Origin: an uncultured Armatimonadota bacterium
GTDB lineage: Bacteria > Armatimonadota > Fimbriimonadia > Fimbriimonadales > Fimbriimonadaceae
DNA length: 27,786 nt
Direction of reading: 5' to 3'
Assembly (NCBI GenBank): GCA_946478935.1
Contig: CAMLEL010000001.1
Coordinates: forward strand, 1-27,786
Part shown: positions 8,071-16,214 of the stretch, one piece after another
How positions within the stretch are numbered: the first letter of the stretch is position 1
Layout of the letters: each line of letters opens with the position of its first letter
Translations under genes and position numbers: made by a program
The notes under the pieces: generated by a model
Told to the model about the DNA's origin: nothing
The model's input: the letters and a program-made list of their open reading frames with translations, nothing else
The model's database searches: none

Positions 8071-9424
8071 GAGTCAGATCCACCTTGGAATACACGCGGG
8101 CGCCAGCATGACTTTCGAGGGCCTGCAACAACTCTGCTGCGACCTGGTCCCGCAATTCGTAGCCGGATGCTTCCACCATCAGCCTAACCATCGGTTGTGT
8201 ACCGCTTGCCCGAACGTTGACGCGTCCGTTTGAACCAAGGTCCGACGTCGCCTTCTCCAGCGCATCATTGACCTCTGGAGAGTCGGACCATGTTTCGCGG
8301 TCAGCCACCTGCACGTTGATGAGAATCTGGGGCCAGGGTTCATAGGCGTCGACAAACTTCGACGCCGGTTCTTCCAACTGTTTGAGCACGCGCAAGACCT
8401 CAAGCATTGTGACCAAACCATCACCCGATGGCTGTCGCTCAGGAAAAATGATATGCCCGCTTTGTTCGCCGCCTATCTTGGCGCCTGTCGCCTCAATTCT
8501 TTGCGCGACGTACTTGTCACCCACCGGTGCACGTTCGAGACGAATGCCGGAACCCGTCATGTAGGCTTCAAATCCCCCGTTACTCATGACCGTACCGACA
8601 ACGATCTGAGGCTCGATTCGGTGGTGGTGAGCCCAAAGGCCGATGGTGCGATCGCCGTTGATAAGTCTTCCCTTTTCATCGCTGAAGATCGCTCGGTCTG
8701 CATCGCCGTCGAACGCAACACCAATTTGAGATTCGGATGAGACCGTAAAGTCTTGGATCGTGGAAGGCTTCGTTGCGCCTCCATGCTCATTGATGTTCAT
8801 GCCGTCGGGCGAAACGCCAGTAACGGAGACCTGAGCTCCCAGCCTAGCGAGGATAGCTGGACCCAACTCATAGGCGGCACCGTCAGCAGCGTCGAGGGCC
8901 ACCTTCATTCCATCCAACCTCTCCGGAACGATGGACTCCAAGAATTCCAAGTACTCCTCGATTTCCCGCTTGGATGTGCCGAGGTAGCCCACACTGTCGC
9001 CAACTGGACGGCGGTCCAAGGTTCGGTCGAAGTAGCGTTCGATCTCGAGTTCACTTTCATCGGTCAACTTTCTTCCGGAGTGATCGACAAGCTTGATACC
9101 ATTGTCAGGGGCTGGATTATGTGATGCTGAAATAATCGCACCCAGACCAAATTCTCCGACTCTGGCCGCGTGCACGATCGCTGGCGTGGGCACAATTCCC
9201 AGGACCACCACATCGATTCCGACTGAACAGAATCCGGCGGCCAAGGCAGCGCCAAGCATGGGTCCACTACGCCGTGTATCTCGCCCGATGACCACCCTTG
9301 TGGTTCCGTGGCTGTCCAACAGCCAGCGACCACTGCTTTGCCCAAGTTGGAAGGCGAGTTCGGGGGTCAGTTTATCGTTCGCGATCCCGCGAATGCCATC
9401 GGTGCCGAAGTGTTGCCTGCTCAC
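8054..9424 (-). CDS. glmM: Phosphoglucosamine mutase GlmM
   Basis: GlmM converts glucosamine-6-phosphate to glucosamine-1-phosphate for UDP-GlcNAc, peptidoglycan and LPS precursors. The 456-residue protein opens FGTDGIRGIAN (6-16), carries the phosphoserine loop ISASHNP with the catalytic Ser101, the metal loop DGDADRAIF (Asp239, Asp241, Asp243), the sugar-recognition GGEQSGH, and the C-terminal phosphate-binding RASGTQPMVR. Ser101 flanked by Ser99 fits GlmM rather than a generic phosphohexomutase. The start is GTG at 9422-9424, overlapping the grpE TGA in a GTGA arrangement. The downstream coaX start overlaps its end. This is strong evidence for translational coupling across grpE, glmM and coaX. 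Confidence 0.95.
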   Translation of the reverse strand: MSRQHFGTDGIRGIANDKLTPELAFQLGQSSGRWLLDSHGTTRVVIGRDTRRSGPMLGAALAAGFCSVGIDVVVLGIVPTPAIVHAARVGEFGLGAIISASHNPAPDNGIKLVDHSGRKLTDESELEIERYFDRTLDRRPVGDSVGYLGTSKREIEEYLEFLESIVPERLDGMKVALDAADGAAYELGPAILARLGAQVSVTGVSPDGMNINEHGGATKPSTIQDFTVSSESQIGVAFDGDADRAIFSDEKGRLINGDRTIGLWAHHHRIEPQIVVGTVMSNGGFEAYMTGSGIRLERAPVGDKYVAQRIEATGAKIGGEQSGHIIFPERQPSGDGLVTMLEVLRVLKQLEEPASKFVDAYEPWPQILINVQVADRETWSDSPEVNDALEKATSDLGSNGRVNVRASGTQPMVRLMVEASGYELRDQVAAELLQALESHAGARVYSKVDLTHALGD

Positions 9425-9966
9425 GCCCTTTTGCTTACTCTCACCCTCGCCGCCCGAATCACACGATCGCCCATCTTGTATCCGGGTTCAATCTCGTCGA
9501 GGATCGTTCCATCAGGTTGGTCGGCAGATTCAATCGTGGCAAGAGCCTCATGCAACTCGGGATCGAACGGCTTGCCGAGCGATTCGATACGTGTGACTTT
9601 CTGACCCTCGAGAACCGATCGAAGCTGCCGGTCCACAGCGCGAACACCCTCTTTGACCGAGGCGATGTCCGTAGCAGAGTCCATCGTCGCCAACCCGCGC
9701 TCGAAGTTGTCCAGCACGGGAAGGAGCTCGGAAATGAAGCGTTCGTTGGCTCGTTCTTCGATGCTGCGTTTTTCCTCGTTGACGCGCTTCCTGAAGTTTT
9801 GGAAATCGGCCATCGTTCGCAGGAGTTGATCTTTCAACTGTTCACGTTCTGTGTTGGCTCTTTGAAACTGCTCGAAAAGCTCGTTGAGATCGTGGTCGAC
9901 ATCGGTGGCAGATTCCGCTTCATCGCTAAGCGTCTCGCCCGTGATTTCATTTTTTGGATCGGTCAT
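9421..9966 (-). CDS. grpE: Nucleotide exchange factor GrpE
   Basis: GrpE is the homodimeric exchange factor of DnaK. The 181-residue protein has an acidic disordered N-terminus (1-27), a long coiled-coil helix (about 28-95, including LLRTMADFQNFRKRV and LLPVLDNFERGL, the family signature), and a C-terminal beta-wing (GKPFDPELHEAL and GYKMGDRVIRAARVRVS). Length is typical. The gene is not beside dnaK, dnaJ or hrcA here, and I see no CIRCE inverted repeat upstream; it follows the hydrolase-like gene by 14 bp and overlaps glmM by 4 bp. Heat-shock control, if present, would have to act on the whole cluster or through an internal promoter. Confidence 0.95.
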   Translation of the reverse strand: MTDPKNEITGETLSDEAESATDVDHDLNELFEQFQRANTEREQLKDQLLRTMADFQNFRKRVNEEKRSIEERANERFISELLPVLDNFERGLATMDSATDIASVKEGVRAVDRQLRSVLEGQKVTRIESLGKPFDPELHEALATIESADQPDGTILDEIEPGYKMGDRVIRAARVRVSKRA

Positions 9967-9980
9967 TTCTGGTGTTGAGT

Positions 9981-11264
9981 TTACCGACCCGCGTTCGAAT
10001 CGAAGAACTTGAAAGCAGCGGGAATCGAATCGGCAACGACCATCCAGTGTTCACAAGGATCGAATTCGGCTGAAATGCTGCCTTTTCTGGTCGTCAAATC
10101 CTGCATCAGCTTCTTAGAGCTTGGGAAGATAGTGTCTTGCCTGCCGATCGATGCGTACACAGGTATTCCCGTCATATCGCTCGGAAGGGTGCTTACATCC
10201 GGAGCAAAGACCGCGATTGCCCGAGGCTTGGGCTGTATCCGTCCCGTCTGAAGCGCTACCCCACCCCCAAGGCCGTGGCCCATTACAAATAGTCGATCGA
10301 CACGCTGCCTTCGCCGAGTTTGAATCCAGTCGATAACATCCTCGACGGCGGTTCCCGATGCGCGAGGGGCCACAAATGCCCAATTCCGCTTCAGCGACTC
10401 CGTGACAGCTCGTCCATTTCCATAAGCTTCAAAGTAGAGGTTTTCAGAGCCTCCCGGCCCATGAAGACCAATGACGAGAGTCAGCGGTCCCCTTGCTTGC
10501 CTCGGAAACATCGCCCGGAAGTATGTGTTCTGGTGTCTCACGAGCGGCAGAGAGTCAGCTCGCTCAGGTCTAAGACGACCTTCATCGAGCAGTTCTGCCG
10601 CGAAGAGATACTGAATGAGGGGGATGTCGGCTTCCAAACCATCGGGGTTGTTGAAGGCCCTCGACAAAAAGTCCACCAGAGTTTGAGCTTCCGGCTGTTT
10701 AGTCATTCGCAGCGATCCGAGTCGCTCTTTTGGCTTCTTTATGATGCTCAAGAAGACGTTTCGCTGCTCATAGCCAACTTGCACGGGCAGCAGATATCCA
10801 ACTTCTGGGTTCTGAAGGATGTCGGGATTGATCTGCTCCGGTCTGACATCAAGGGTCAGCGAGCGGCCGGGTGTTGCCACCAGCGACTGTCGTCCGACTT
10901 GCAAACGAACCGTCCTTGGATTCGTTGGCATGTAAGCCCAGCCCACCCGGAGCCGTGCTGGCATTTTAGGCTCCACAAACGGAGGGTCGAACCGAAGCGT
11001 TACAGCATCTTCCGAGGTTGCGGACCGGCCTTGTAAGGTTGCAATAGCTTCATCCATAGACCGACAGGCTTCGGCTGAGTCTTCTTTCTGAAATGCGGAT
11101 GCTGCCGCCGAAATGTCCGCGATTGCTTCCAAGCGCCGAGATTTATCGGACGTCGAGGTCCAAGCGCGATCAAGTTCCTTGAGCCGCTCATTCATGTCAT
11201 AACGGCCCACGGCCGGATTGACTTGGCCAAGCAGAATGAAGGCGACTAGCGCGCTGCCCAACAT
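9981..11264 (-). CDS. Exported alpha/beta-hydrolase-fold protein lacking the nucleophile
   Basis: I prefer the ATG at 11264 (427 residues) over the in-frame TTG at 11273; neither has an SD. A signal peptide is likely (MLGSALVAFILLGQVNPAVG). An N-terminal region of about 230 residues precedes an alpha/beta-hydrolase domain (about 255-427): LTLVIGLHGPGGSEN (oxyanion-hole HGPGG), WAFVAPR, VEDVIDWI, LFVMGHGLGGG, IPVYASIGRQDTIFP and CEHWMV. Asp377 and His406 fit the acid and base of the triad, but the nucleophile elbow is GHGLG, with Gly331 where Ser is expected. It resembles esterase D or polyhydroxybutyrate-depolymerase-like proteins in layout. It is either inactive, a binding protein, or has a read error at one base. 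It lies 16 bp after the EamA gene. Confidence 0.75.
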   Translation of the reverse strand: MLGSALVAFILLGQVNPAVGRYDMNERLKELDRAWTSTSDKSRRLEAIADISAAASAFQKEDSAEACRSMDEAIATLQGRSATSEDAVTLRFDPPFVEPKMPARLRVGWAYMPTNPRTVRLQVGRQSLVATPGRSLTLDVRPEQINPDILQNPEVGYLLPVQVGYEQRNVFLSIIKKPKERLGSLRMTKQPEAQTLVDFLSRAFNNPDGLEADIPLIQYLFAAELLDEGRLRPERADSLPLVRHQNTYFRAMFPRQARGPLTLVIGLHGPGGSENLYFEAYGNGRAVTESLKRNWAFVAPRASGTAVEDVIDWIQTRRRQRVDRLFVMGHGLGGGVALQTGRIQPKPRAIAVFAPDVSTLPSDMTGIPVYASIGRQDTIFPSSKKLMQDLTTRKGSISAEFDPCEHWMVVADSIPAAFKFFDSNAGR

Positions 11265-11280
11265 ATAGTGCAAGTGTACA

Positions 11281-12186
11281 TTAAGTCGCGGCGAGGCGCG
11301 ACGCAGTGAAGTACCGGGCTCTCGAGGCGATGAATACGCCTAAAATCACCACCGCCAGCCCAAATGCCTGCCACCCGTTCAGGCCCTGATCCATCAGAAG
11401 CCAAGAGAAGACGGACGCAATAATCGGCACGAAGAATTGGTACATCATCGCGGCGGCAGGGCCCTTGGCTTTGACACCTTCATAGAAGCCAATGAATCCA
11501 ATCAATCCAGCCCCCAGCGTGATGTGGATCAGCATCCACCAAGATTGGCTCGTGAGAGCTGACCAAGGCATGCGAATGGTATCCATCAACCCATAAGGCA
11601 GGAGCACCAAGAGCGCCGCTGGCATGGACAAAGTCAAAGACTGGATTGGCGAATACCGGTTTACCAAAGGTTTGGATAACACAGCTCCATATGCCCAAAC
11701 CACCGATGAGGCCAAGATAATGAAGTTGCCTGCGAGGTTGCCTCCGCCAGACTTGCTTCCGGCAGCAATGACGATGGACGTGCCGAGAAATGCGATAACG
11801 GAGCCCAAAATTGCTCCAGAGGAGAAGCGCTCGTATTTTGCGATCACACTGAAAATCGCTACAAAAATAGGAGCCGTCGCAAGGATGATTGCACCCTCTG
11901 CCGGTGAAGTGCGCTGCATTCCTTCAAGGAAGAGAACCATGTAAACGCCCATGGACAGGAAGCCCTGCCACAAAACTGGCAGCGTCTCGCGGCCATACTT
12001 CAAGGACTCACCGCGGACCAGGCAAAATAGAACTAGCAGGAGATACATCGGCACGAATCGAACTAACGAGACGGCTGCTGGGGTCATCTGCAGGTATAGC
12101 AACTTAACAGCGACGAAGTTGAAGCCCCAAACCAAGACGGTTGCCGTTAACCACGGATTGGGTAGCTGATACCTGGAAGGCGGCAC
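11281..12186 (-). CDS. EamA/DMT-superfamily transporter
   Basis: The 301-residue protein is almost entirely hydrophobic, with about ten predicted membrane helices arranged as two EamA repeats (about 10-135 and 150-285). Family marks include the first helix ending VWGFNFVAVK, SLVRFVPMYLLL, the repeat EGAIILATAPIFVAIFSV, and LGAGLIGFIGFYEGVKAKGPAAAMMYQFFVPIIASVF (in two parts of the second repeat). EamA proteins export or import metabolites such as amino acids or nucleosides by exchange or proton coupling; the substrate is not predictable. The start is GTG at 12184-12186 without an SD; a CATACT box 6 nt upstream suggests a leaderless message. First gene of the cluster ending in coaX. Confidence 0.9.
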   Translation of the reverse strand: MPPSRYQLPNPWLTATVLVWGFNFVAVKLLYLQMTPAAVSLVRFVPMYLLLVLFCLVRGESLKYGRETLPVLWQGFLSMGVYMVLFLEGMQRTSPAEGAIILATAPIFVAIFSVIAKYERFSSGAILGSVIAFLGTSIVIAAGSKSGGGNLAGNFIILASSVVWAYGAVLSKPLVNRYSPIQSLTLSMPAALLVLLPYGLMDTIRMPWSALTSQSWWMLIHITLGAGLIGFIGFYEGVKAKGPAAAMMYQFFVPIIASVFSWLLMDQGLNGWQAFGLAVVILGVFIASRARYFTASRLAAT

Positions 12187-12192
12187 AGTTCA

Positions 12193-12198
12193 AGTATG
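12193..12198 (-). promoter_or_regulatory. Candidate -10 box for the EamA gene (leaderless type)
   Basis: CATACT (4 of 6 match to TATAAT) ends 6 nt before the GTG start at 12186, and no SD is present. If used, transcription would begin at or next to the start codon. I see no good -35 box. Tentative. Confidence 0.3.
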
Positions 12199-12256
12199 GC
12201 AGGGCCGCGAAAGCACAAAACAGCACAGTTGGGTAATGGGGTAGGAAAAGCAAAAG

Positions 12257-13531
12257 ATGTCAATGGTTGATCATTCGCAGACAAACTGGGGAGCCGCCAA
12301 GCGCTTCCGCCTTGTCCTTCGGGAAGGCACCAATGTCCGGGATATGGGTGGTGAGGCGGATATGTCGATTGCGGTTGGCATCGTCGACAGTATCTTCATG
12401 AATGCTCTTGACACGGGTACCTCAGACATCCATCTGCAGCCTGAGCGAGATCAACTTCGAATTCGGTACCGACAGGACGGCGTGTTGCACGACACAGGGA
12501 ACCTACCCAGCGAGCAGGCACAAAACGTCCTTGCGCGCCTCAAACTTGCCGCAGGCATGCGCATTGACGAGAATCGAGAGCCTCAAGATGGCCGACTCGA
12601 TATGGAGTACAGCGGCCGTCGATTGAGCGCTCGTGCAAGCTGTATTCCCTGTTTGAATGGCGAGAAGTTCGTCATGCGACTCCTGGATCCAAATGCGATG
12701 AAAGTCGAGCTGCCCAAATTGGGAATGCCCGAAGACGTTCTCGCAAAGTGGTCGCGTGCGATCCAAGTACCTTATGGCCTGATTCTGGTAACGGGGCCCA
12801 CGGGATCCGGTAAGACCTCGACGTTGTATGCTTCTTTGCATCAGCTCGACGCAAAGCGGCGAAACATCGTGACGGTCGAAGATCCAATCGAATACGAGTA
12901 TGAGACCAACATCGCGCAGGTTCAGGTAACCGAAAAGATGGGCTTTCCAAAGGTTATGCGCACGTTCCTACGACAAGACCCTGACGTTATGATGGTCGGC
13001 GAAATGCGAGATCCTGAATCGTTGGCGATCGGTATTCAGGCTGGCCTTACGGGTCACCTGGTGCTGAGCACCTTGCACACCAACAACTCGATCGAGACCT
13101 TTGGGCGAATGCTCGATATGGGCGCGGAGTCGTACCTGGTGGCGGGCGTGACAGTGGCGATTCTCGCTCAGCGCCTTGTTCGTTTGAACTGCAGCAAGTG
13201 CCGCGAACGCTATAGTCCGACCGAAGACGAAATTGACGTGCTCAAGCTCACCGAAGGCGAATTGACCGAAGGGAAAATCTCAAAGGGTCGCGGCTGCGCC
13301 GAGTGTAAGGGCACTGGCTACAAGGGCCGGATTGGCGTTTTTGAGCTCATTATGGGCACTCCGGAGCTGCGAGCGGCCATTGCCCGGAATGCGGACTTTC
13401 CCACGATGCAAGAAGTCGCTCGCCGGCAGGGATACCGCACTATGATGGAAGACGGCAAGCACAAGGTCATGCAGGGTTGGACCACGCCAGATGAAGTCGT
13501 GAAGGCTGTGTACACGCAAAGCATGGATTAG
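12257..13531 (+). CDS. PilB/GspE-type secretion ATPase (short form)
   Basis: This is a hexameric ATPase of the PilB/GspE/PilT family that powers type IV pilus or type II secretion. The 424-residue protein has an N-terminal N2-like domain (about 35-150, TGTSDIHLQP and RYRQDGVL), Walker A GPTGSGKT (180-187), the Asp box VTVEDPIEY, Walker B VMMVGEMRDPE (244-254) with Glu249, a His box TGHLVLSTLHTN, and a zinc tetracysteine C312-x2-C315 and C347-x2-C350. The zinc site marks it as PilB/GspE rather than PilT. It lacks the roughly 130-residue MshEN N-terminal domain of most PilB proteins. The ATG at 12257 has AGGA about 10 nt upstream. No pilC, pilM or pilin genes adjoin it. Confidence 0.9.
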   Translation: MSMVDHSQTNWGAAKRFRLVLREGTNVRDMGGEADMSIAVGIVDSIFMNALDTGTSDIHLQPERDQLRIRYRQDGVLHDTGNLPSEQAQNVLARLKLAAGMRIDENREPQDGRLDMEYSGRRLSARASCIPCLNGEKFVMRLLDPNAMKVELPKLGMPEDVLAKWSRAIQVPYGLILVTGPTGSGKTSTLYASLHQLDAKRRNIVTVEDPIEYEYETNIAQVQVTEKMGFPKVMRTFLRQDPDVMMVGEMRDPESLAIGIQAGLTGHLVLSTLHTNNSIETFGRMLDMGAESYLVAGVTVAILAQRLVRLNCSKCRERYSPTEDEIDVLKLTEGELTEGKISKGRGCAECKGTGYKGRIGVFELIMGTPELRAAIARNADFPTMQEVARRQGYRTMMEDGKHKVMQGWTTPDEVVKAVYTQSMD

Positions 13532-13560
13532 CGTTTCGTAAAATCGAACAATATCGCCAG

Positions 13561-16212
13561 CTAAACGCAGACAAGCTTAGTTCGATATACGAGTGCGCCT
13601 GCTTGAAGTCTACGATCGAATTCATGGATGGACTGAATGTCCTCATCATCAACCCAATCCTGCCAAGACCATGCAAGATTCAGTTCGCCAGCCAACCATT
13701 TTCCAAATCCGAGAAACTTGTGCAGTTGAGATTCATCCTGCATCAGCTTGAAATACTTGGCGCCAGCGTTTAACAAAATCGTGGCATCACCGACCTGCCG
13801 TGCTTTATAGACGAGTTTCAATCCTTCATTCAGCAATGACTCTGGCAATTCGCTTGGATTGTATAGAGAATGAATGTACACATACCGTGAGATTGATGCT
13901 GCAAGGCCCTCGAGGTGACCGATTTGTCTGAATGCTTCCAAAGCTCTTAGACACGTATCCGCAGCCTCAACCCAATTCTTATGTTCAAGACTCTCACTTA
14001 GATTGAAGGCTGCATTTCCAATCCCGACTTTATCGCCGATTCTCTCCATCCGCGTCAACGCATCTCTATAAAGTTGTTCAGACTCGTCCTTGTTATCTAA
14101 ATCCCACGCGATCATTCCCAAATTGTTAAGACACGTAGCAACCCCCCTATCATCACCCAGTTCGTTCCGAACAGATAGGGAGTCCAATAAGCAGTTGGTA
14201 GCCAAATCTAGATCGCCCAGCTTTTGATAGACCAATCCTTGGTTACTCCGTAGCCCAGACCATGAGTACGGATCAATGTTTCTTGGATAGTTCTTCAGGG
14301 CACTGTCTAACAGTAGGGAGGCCCGTCGATAATCTCCTTGCTCATACAAAACCAAACCTGCAACGCTTGCACGCCAAATTGGAAACTCACAGATCGCTGC
14401 TCTGCAGTCCTCGCGAAGCGAAGCCTCAGCTAACGCAATCTCTCCACAGGACCACAGTAGCGCTGCTCTACTAACTGTATAGCCGCAATTGCAAGCGAGA
14501 CCGTTTGATACTGCTTCACTGAATTCTGCTTCAAGTATTCCGCGCTGGCGTCCACAATGCACGGCAAATCTAGAAAGAAGAGAATACAGACGACCACGGT
14601 TTGAAGTACCCCTGGCTGATGCAAGTCGGGCAACGGAGGCTAGACAAGGCCAACACGTTTCAAGATATTCGCAAATCTGTTGCTGGTCGCCTGATTCGAA
14701 CCTTGTACACCAAGTCTCGAAGCCGAGAACAATTGCAAGCAAGAATTCATTGGTAATGCTTGTGACGGCATTGACTTCAATGGATAGGGCGATGACACTT
14801 GGAACCCGCACAAACGACTCACACTGAATCTTGCGGTGATCGAGCAAATGTCGTTTAATTAATCCATGGATAACCTCATAGCTCGGGCAACACGTTATGT
14901 CCCGAACAAGGATGTCAATAGGAACCCACCCACCGAGTACGCACAGCCGCTTCAACAATTCAAACTCATCCGTCGACAGGGTGTCGATAAGAGCGGCAAT
15001 GGCAGCTTTAAAGTCGTCCGCCTCAAAATTTCGACTGTTCATCTTGTGACGTAAGAACTCTTCAAGCAGGGACTTGGCCCTATAAATTCCAAACTCACAA
15101 GCAAACCCGGCAACACAGGACAGCAGTCTAGGATTACCATGAGTACACTCTATTAGTCTGCTGACCTCCTCCTTCTCTTCTGCCGAACTTGGCGATAATC
15201 CGCTTAAGCGAAGAAATAATTCATTAGCATGCGCTCCAGCCCTGCTCGATCCCTTTCCGTGATCAAGTCCTCCGAGTTCGATAGTGTTACCGGAGACATA
15301 GGATTGTCGTGAGGTAACCAATATTGTGGCGTTTGGAAAATGTTCCTGAACAGAAATAACAGCTTTGATGTCATCGATATCGTCAAAACAAATGAACACA
15401 TCCTCAGAGCTAATTTCAACCTCGCCTGATGGCGAAATTCCCATAGCATTTTTTAGGCCTTCGAGGAGCGTCCGACTAGAGTCTTTTGGCACGAACACAG
15501 TCGTGCACGAATCACCTAAACTGCGTAAGAATTCCACCACAAGTCGTGTCTTACCTATGCCAACGGGTCCGTGAACCCATAAAAGATTACCGGGCCGCAC
15601 AAGGTTCTGGATCATTGCTAACTCTTCCTCCCGCCCTACAAAACACGAACTATAGGATGGCAAGGGCTCTACATTCTTCCGAAATGCCATCGGCGGAAAG
15701 TCGCGTTGTATCGACGGATGAACGAGTTGGTAGAGAGAATCAGGTTTATAGAACCCTTTGAGCAATGTGTCGCCAACCCAAACTAAGCTGTACTCGCTTG
15801 ACAAAGATCCTTCAGCTAAACTGGCAGATTCCTTGGTGAGTAGGACCTGCCCACCGTGGGCGAGATTAGTAATTCTAGCTGCTCGGTTAACGGCCGTCCC
15901 GAACACATCCCCATCCCTTAGCTCTAGTTCTCCAGCATTGATGCCGCAGCGAAGTGTCAGTGGAAGCGACTCTTGAGGAAGAGTTACTATACAGATGGCA
16001 GCTCTGCAAGCATCGGCAACCGTTCCGAACTGACAGAGATGTCCATCACCTGTTGATTTGATTAGTATCCCATGGTTGGCTGAGGCAATCGACTGAATGC
16101 TTTTGTCCAAGTCTGCAAGAGCTTTGGACATAAGAGCATTTTGTTCCAACCAGAGACGCGTACTTCCAACGATATCAGTAAAAAGAATCGTTCCAAGGAT
16201 TCGATCTGTCAC
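13561..16212 (-). CDS. Class III adenylate cyclase - STAND NTPase - TPR regulator
   Basis: The 883-residue protein has three parts. Residues 5-165 form a class III nucleotide cyclase with both metal-binding Asp (Asp13 in FTDIVGST, Asp56 in TGDGH), the adenine-selecting pair Lys52 and Asp102, and transition-state Asn109 and Arg113 (DVFGTAVNRAAR), so it should make cAMP. Residues 190-400 are a STAND/AAA-like NTPase with FVGREEEL, Walker A GPVGIGKT (215-222), Walker B VFICFDDIDD, sensor ILVTSRQ and THGNPRLL. The rest (about 530-850) is helical with TPR-type units (SNQGLVYQKLGDLDLATNCL, CLNNLGMIAWDLDNKDESEQ). No membrane helix is seen. The start is GTG, 2 bp after the stop of the upstream HAF-repeat gene. 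It is AT-richer than its neighbours. Confidence 0.9.
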   Translation of the reverse strand: MTDRILGTILFTDIVGSTRLWLEQNALMSKALADLDKSIQSIASANHGILIKSTGDGHLCQFGTVADACRAAICIVTLPQESLPLTLRCGINAGELELRDGDVFGTAVNRAARITNLAHGGQVLLTKESASLAEGSLSSEYSLVWVGDTLLKGFYKPDSLYQLVHPSIQRDFPPMAFRKNVEPLPSYSSCFVGREEELAMIQNLVRPGNLLWVHGPVGIGKTRLVVEFLRSLGDSCTTVFVPKDSSRTLLEGLKNAMGISPSGEVEISSEDVFICFDDIDDIKAVISVQEHFPNATILVTSRQSYVSGNTIELGGLDHGKGSSRAGAHANELFLRLSGLSPSSAEEKEEVSRLIECTHGNPRLLSCVAGFACEFGIYRAKSLLEEFLRHKMNSRNFEADDFKAAIAALIDTLSTDEFELLKRLCVLGGWVPIDILVRDITCCPSYEVIHGLIKRHLLDHRKIQCESFVRVPSVIALSIEVNAVTSITNEFLLAIVLGFETWCTRFESGDQQQICEYLETCWPCLASVARLASARGTSNRGRLYSLLSRFAVHCGRQRGILEAEFSEAVSNGLACNCGYTVSRAALLWSCGEIALAEASLREDCRAAICEFPIWRASVAGLVLYEQGDYRRASLLLDSALKNYPRNIDPYSWSGLRSNQGLVYQKLGDLDLATNCLLDSLSVRNELGDDRGVATCLNNLGMIAWDLDNKDESEQLYRDALTRMERIGDKVGIGNAAFNLSESLEHKNWVEAADTCLRALEAFRQIGHLEGLAASISRYVYIHSLYNPSELPESLLNEGLKLVYKARQVGDATILLNAGAKYFKLMQDESQLHKFLGFGKWLAGELNLAWSWQDWVDDEDIQSIHEFDRRLQAGALVYRTKLVCV

Positions 16213-16214
16213 TT

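Noticed and set aside
7674..8187. Plus-strand open frames over coaX/glmM
   Set aside because: Shadows of two well-identified enzymes on the other strand; no motifs.
12257..13531. PilT-type retraction ATPase
   Set aside because: The C312/C315/C347/C350 zinc site is a feature of PilB/GspE and absent from PilT.
13529..13568. GCGTTT/AAACGC inverted repeat between pilB-like gene and cyclase gene
   Set aside because: Only 6 bp with a loop of more than 20 nt; too weak to call a terminator.
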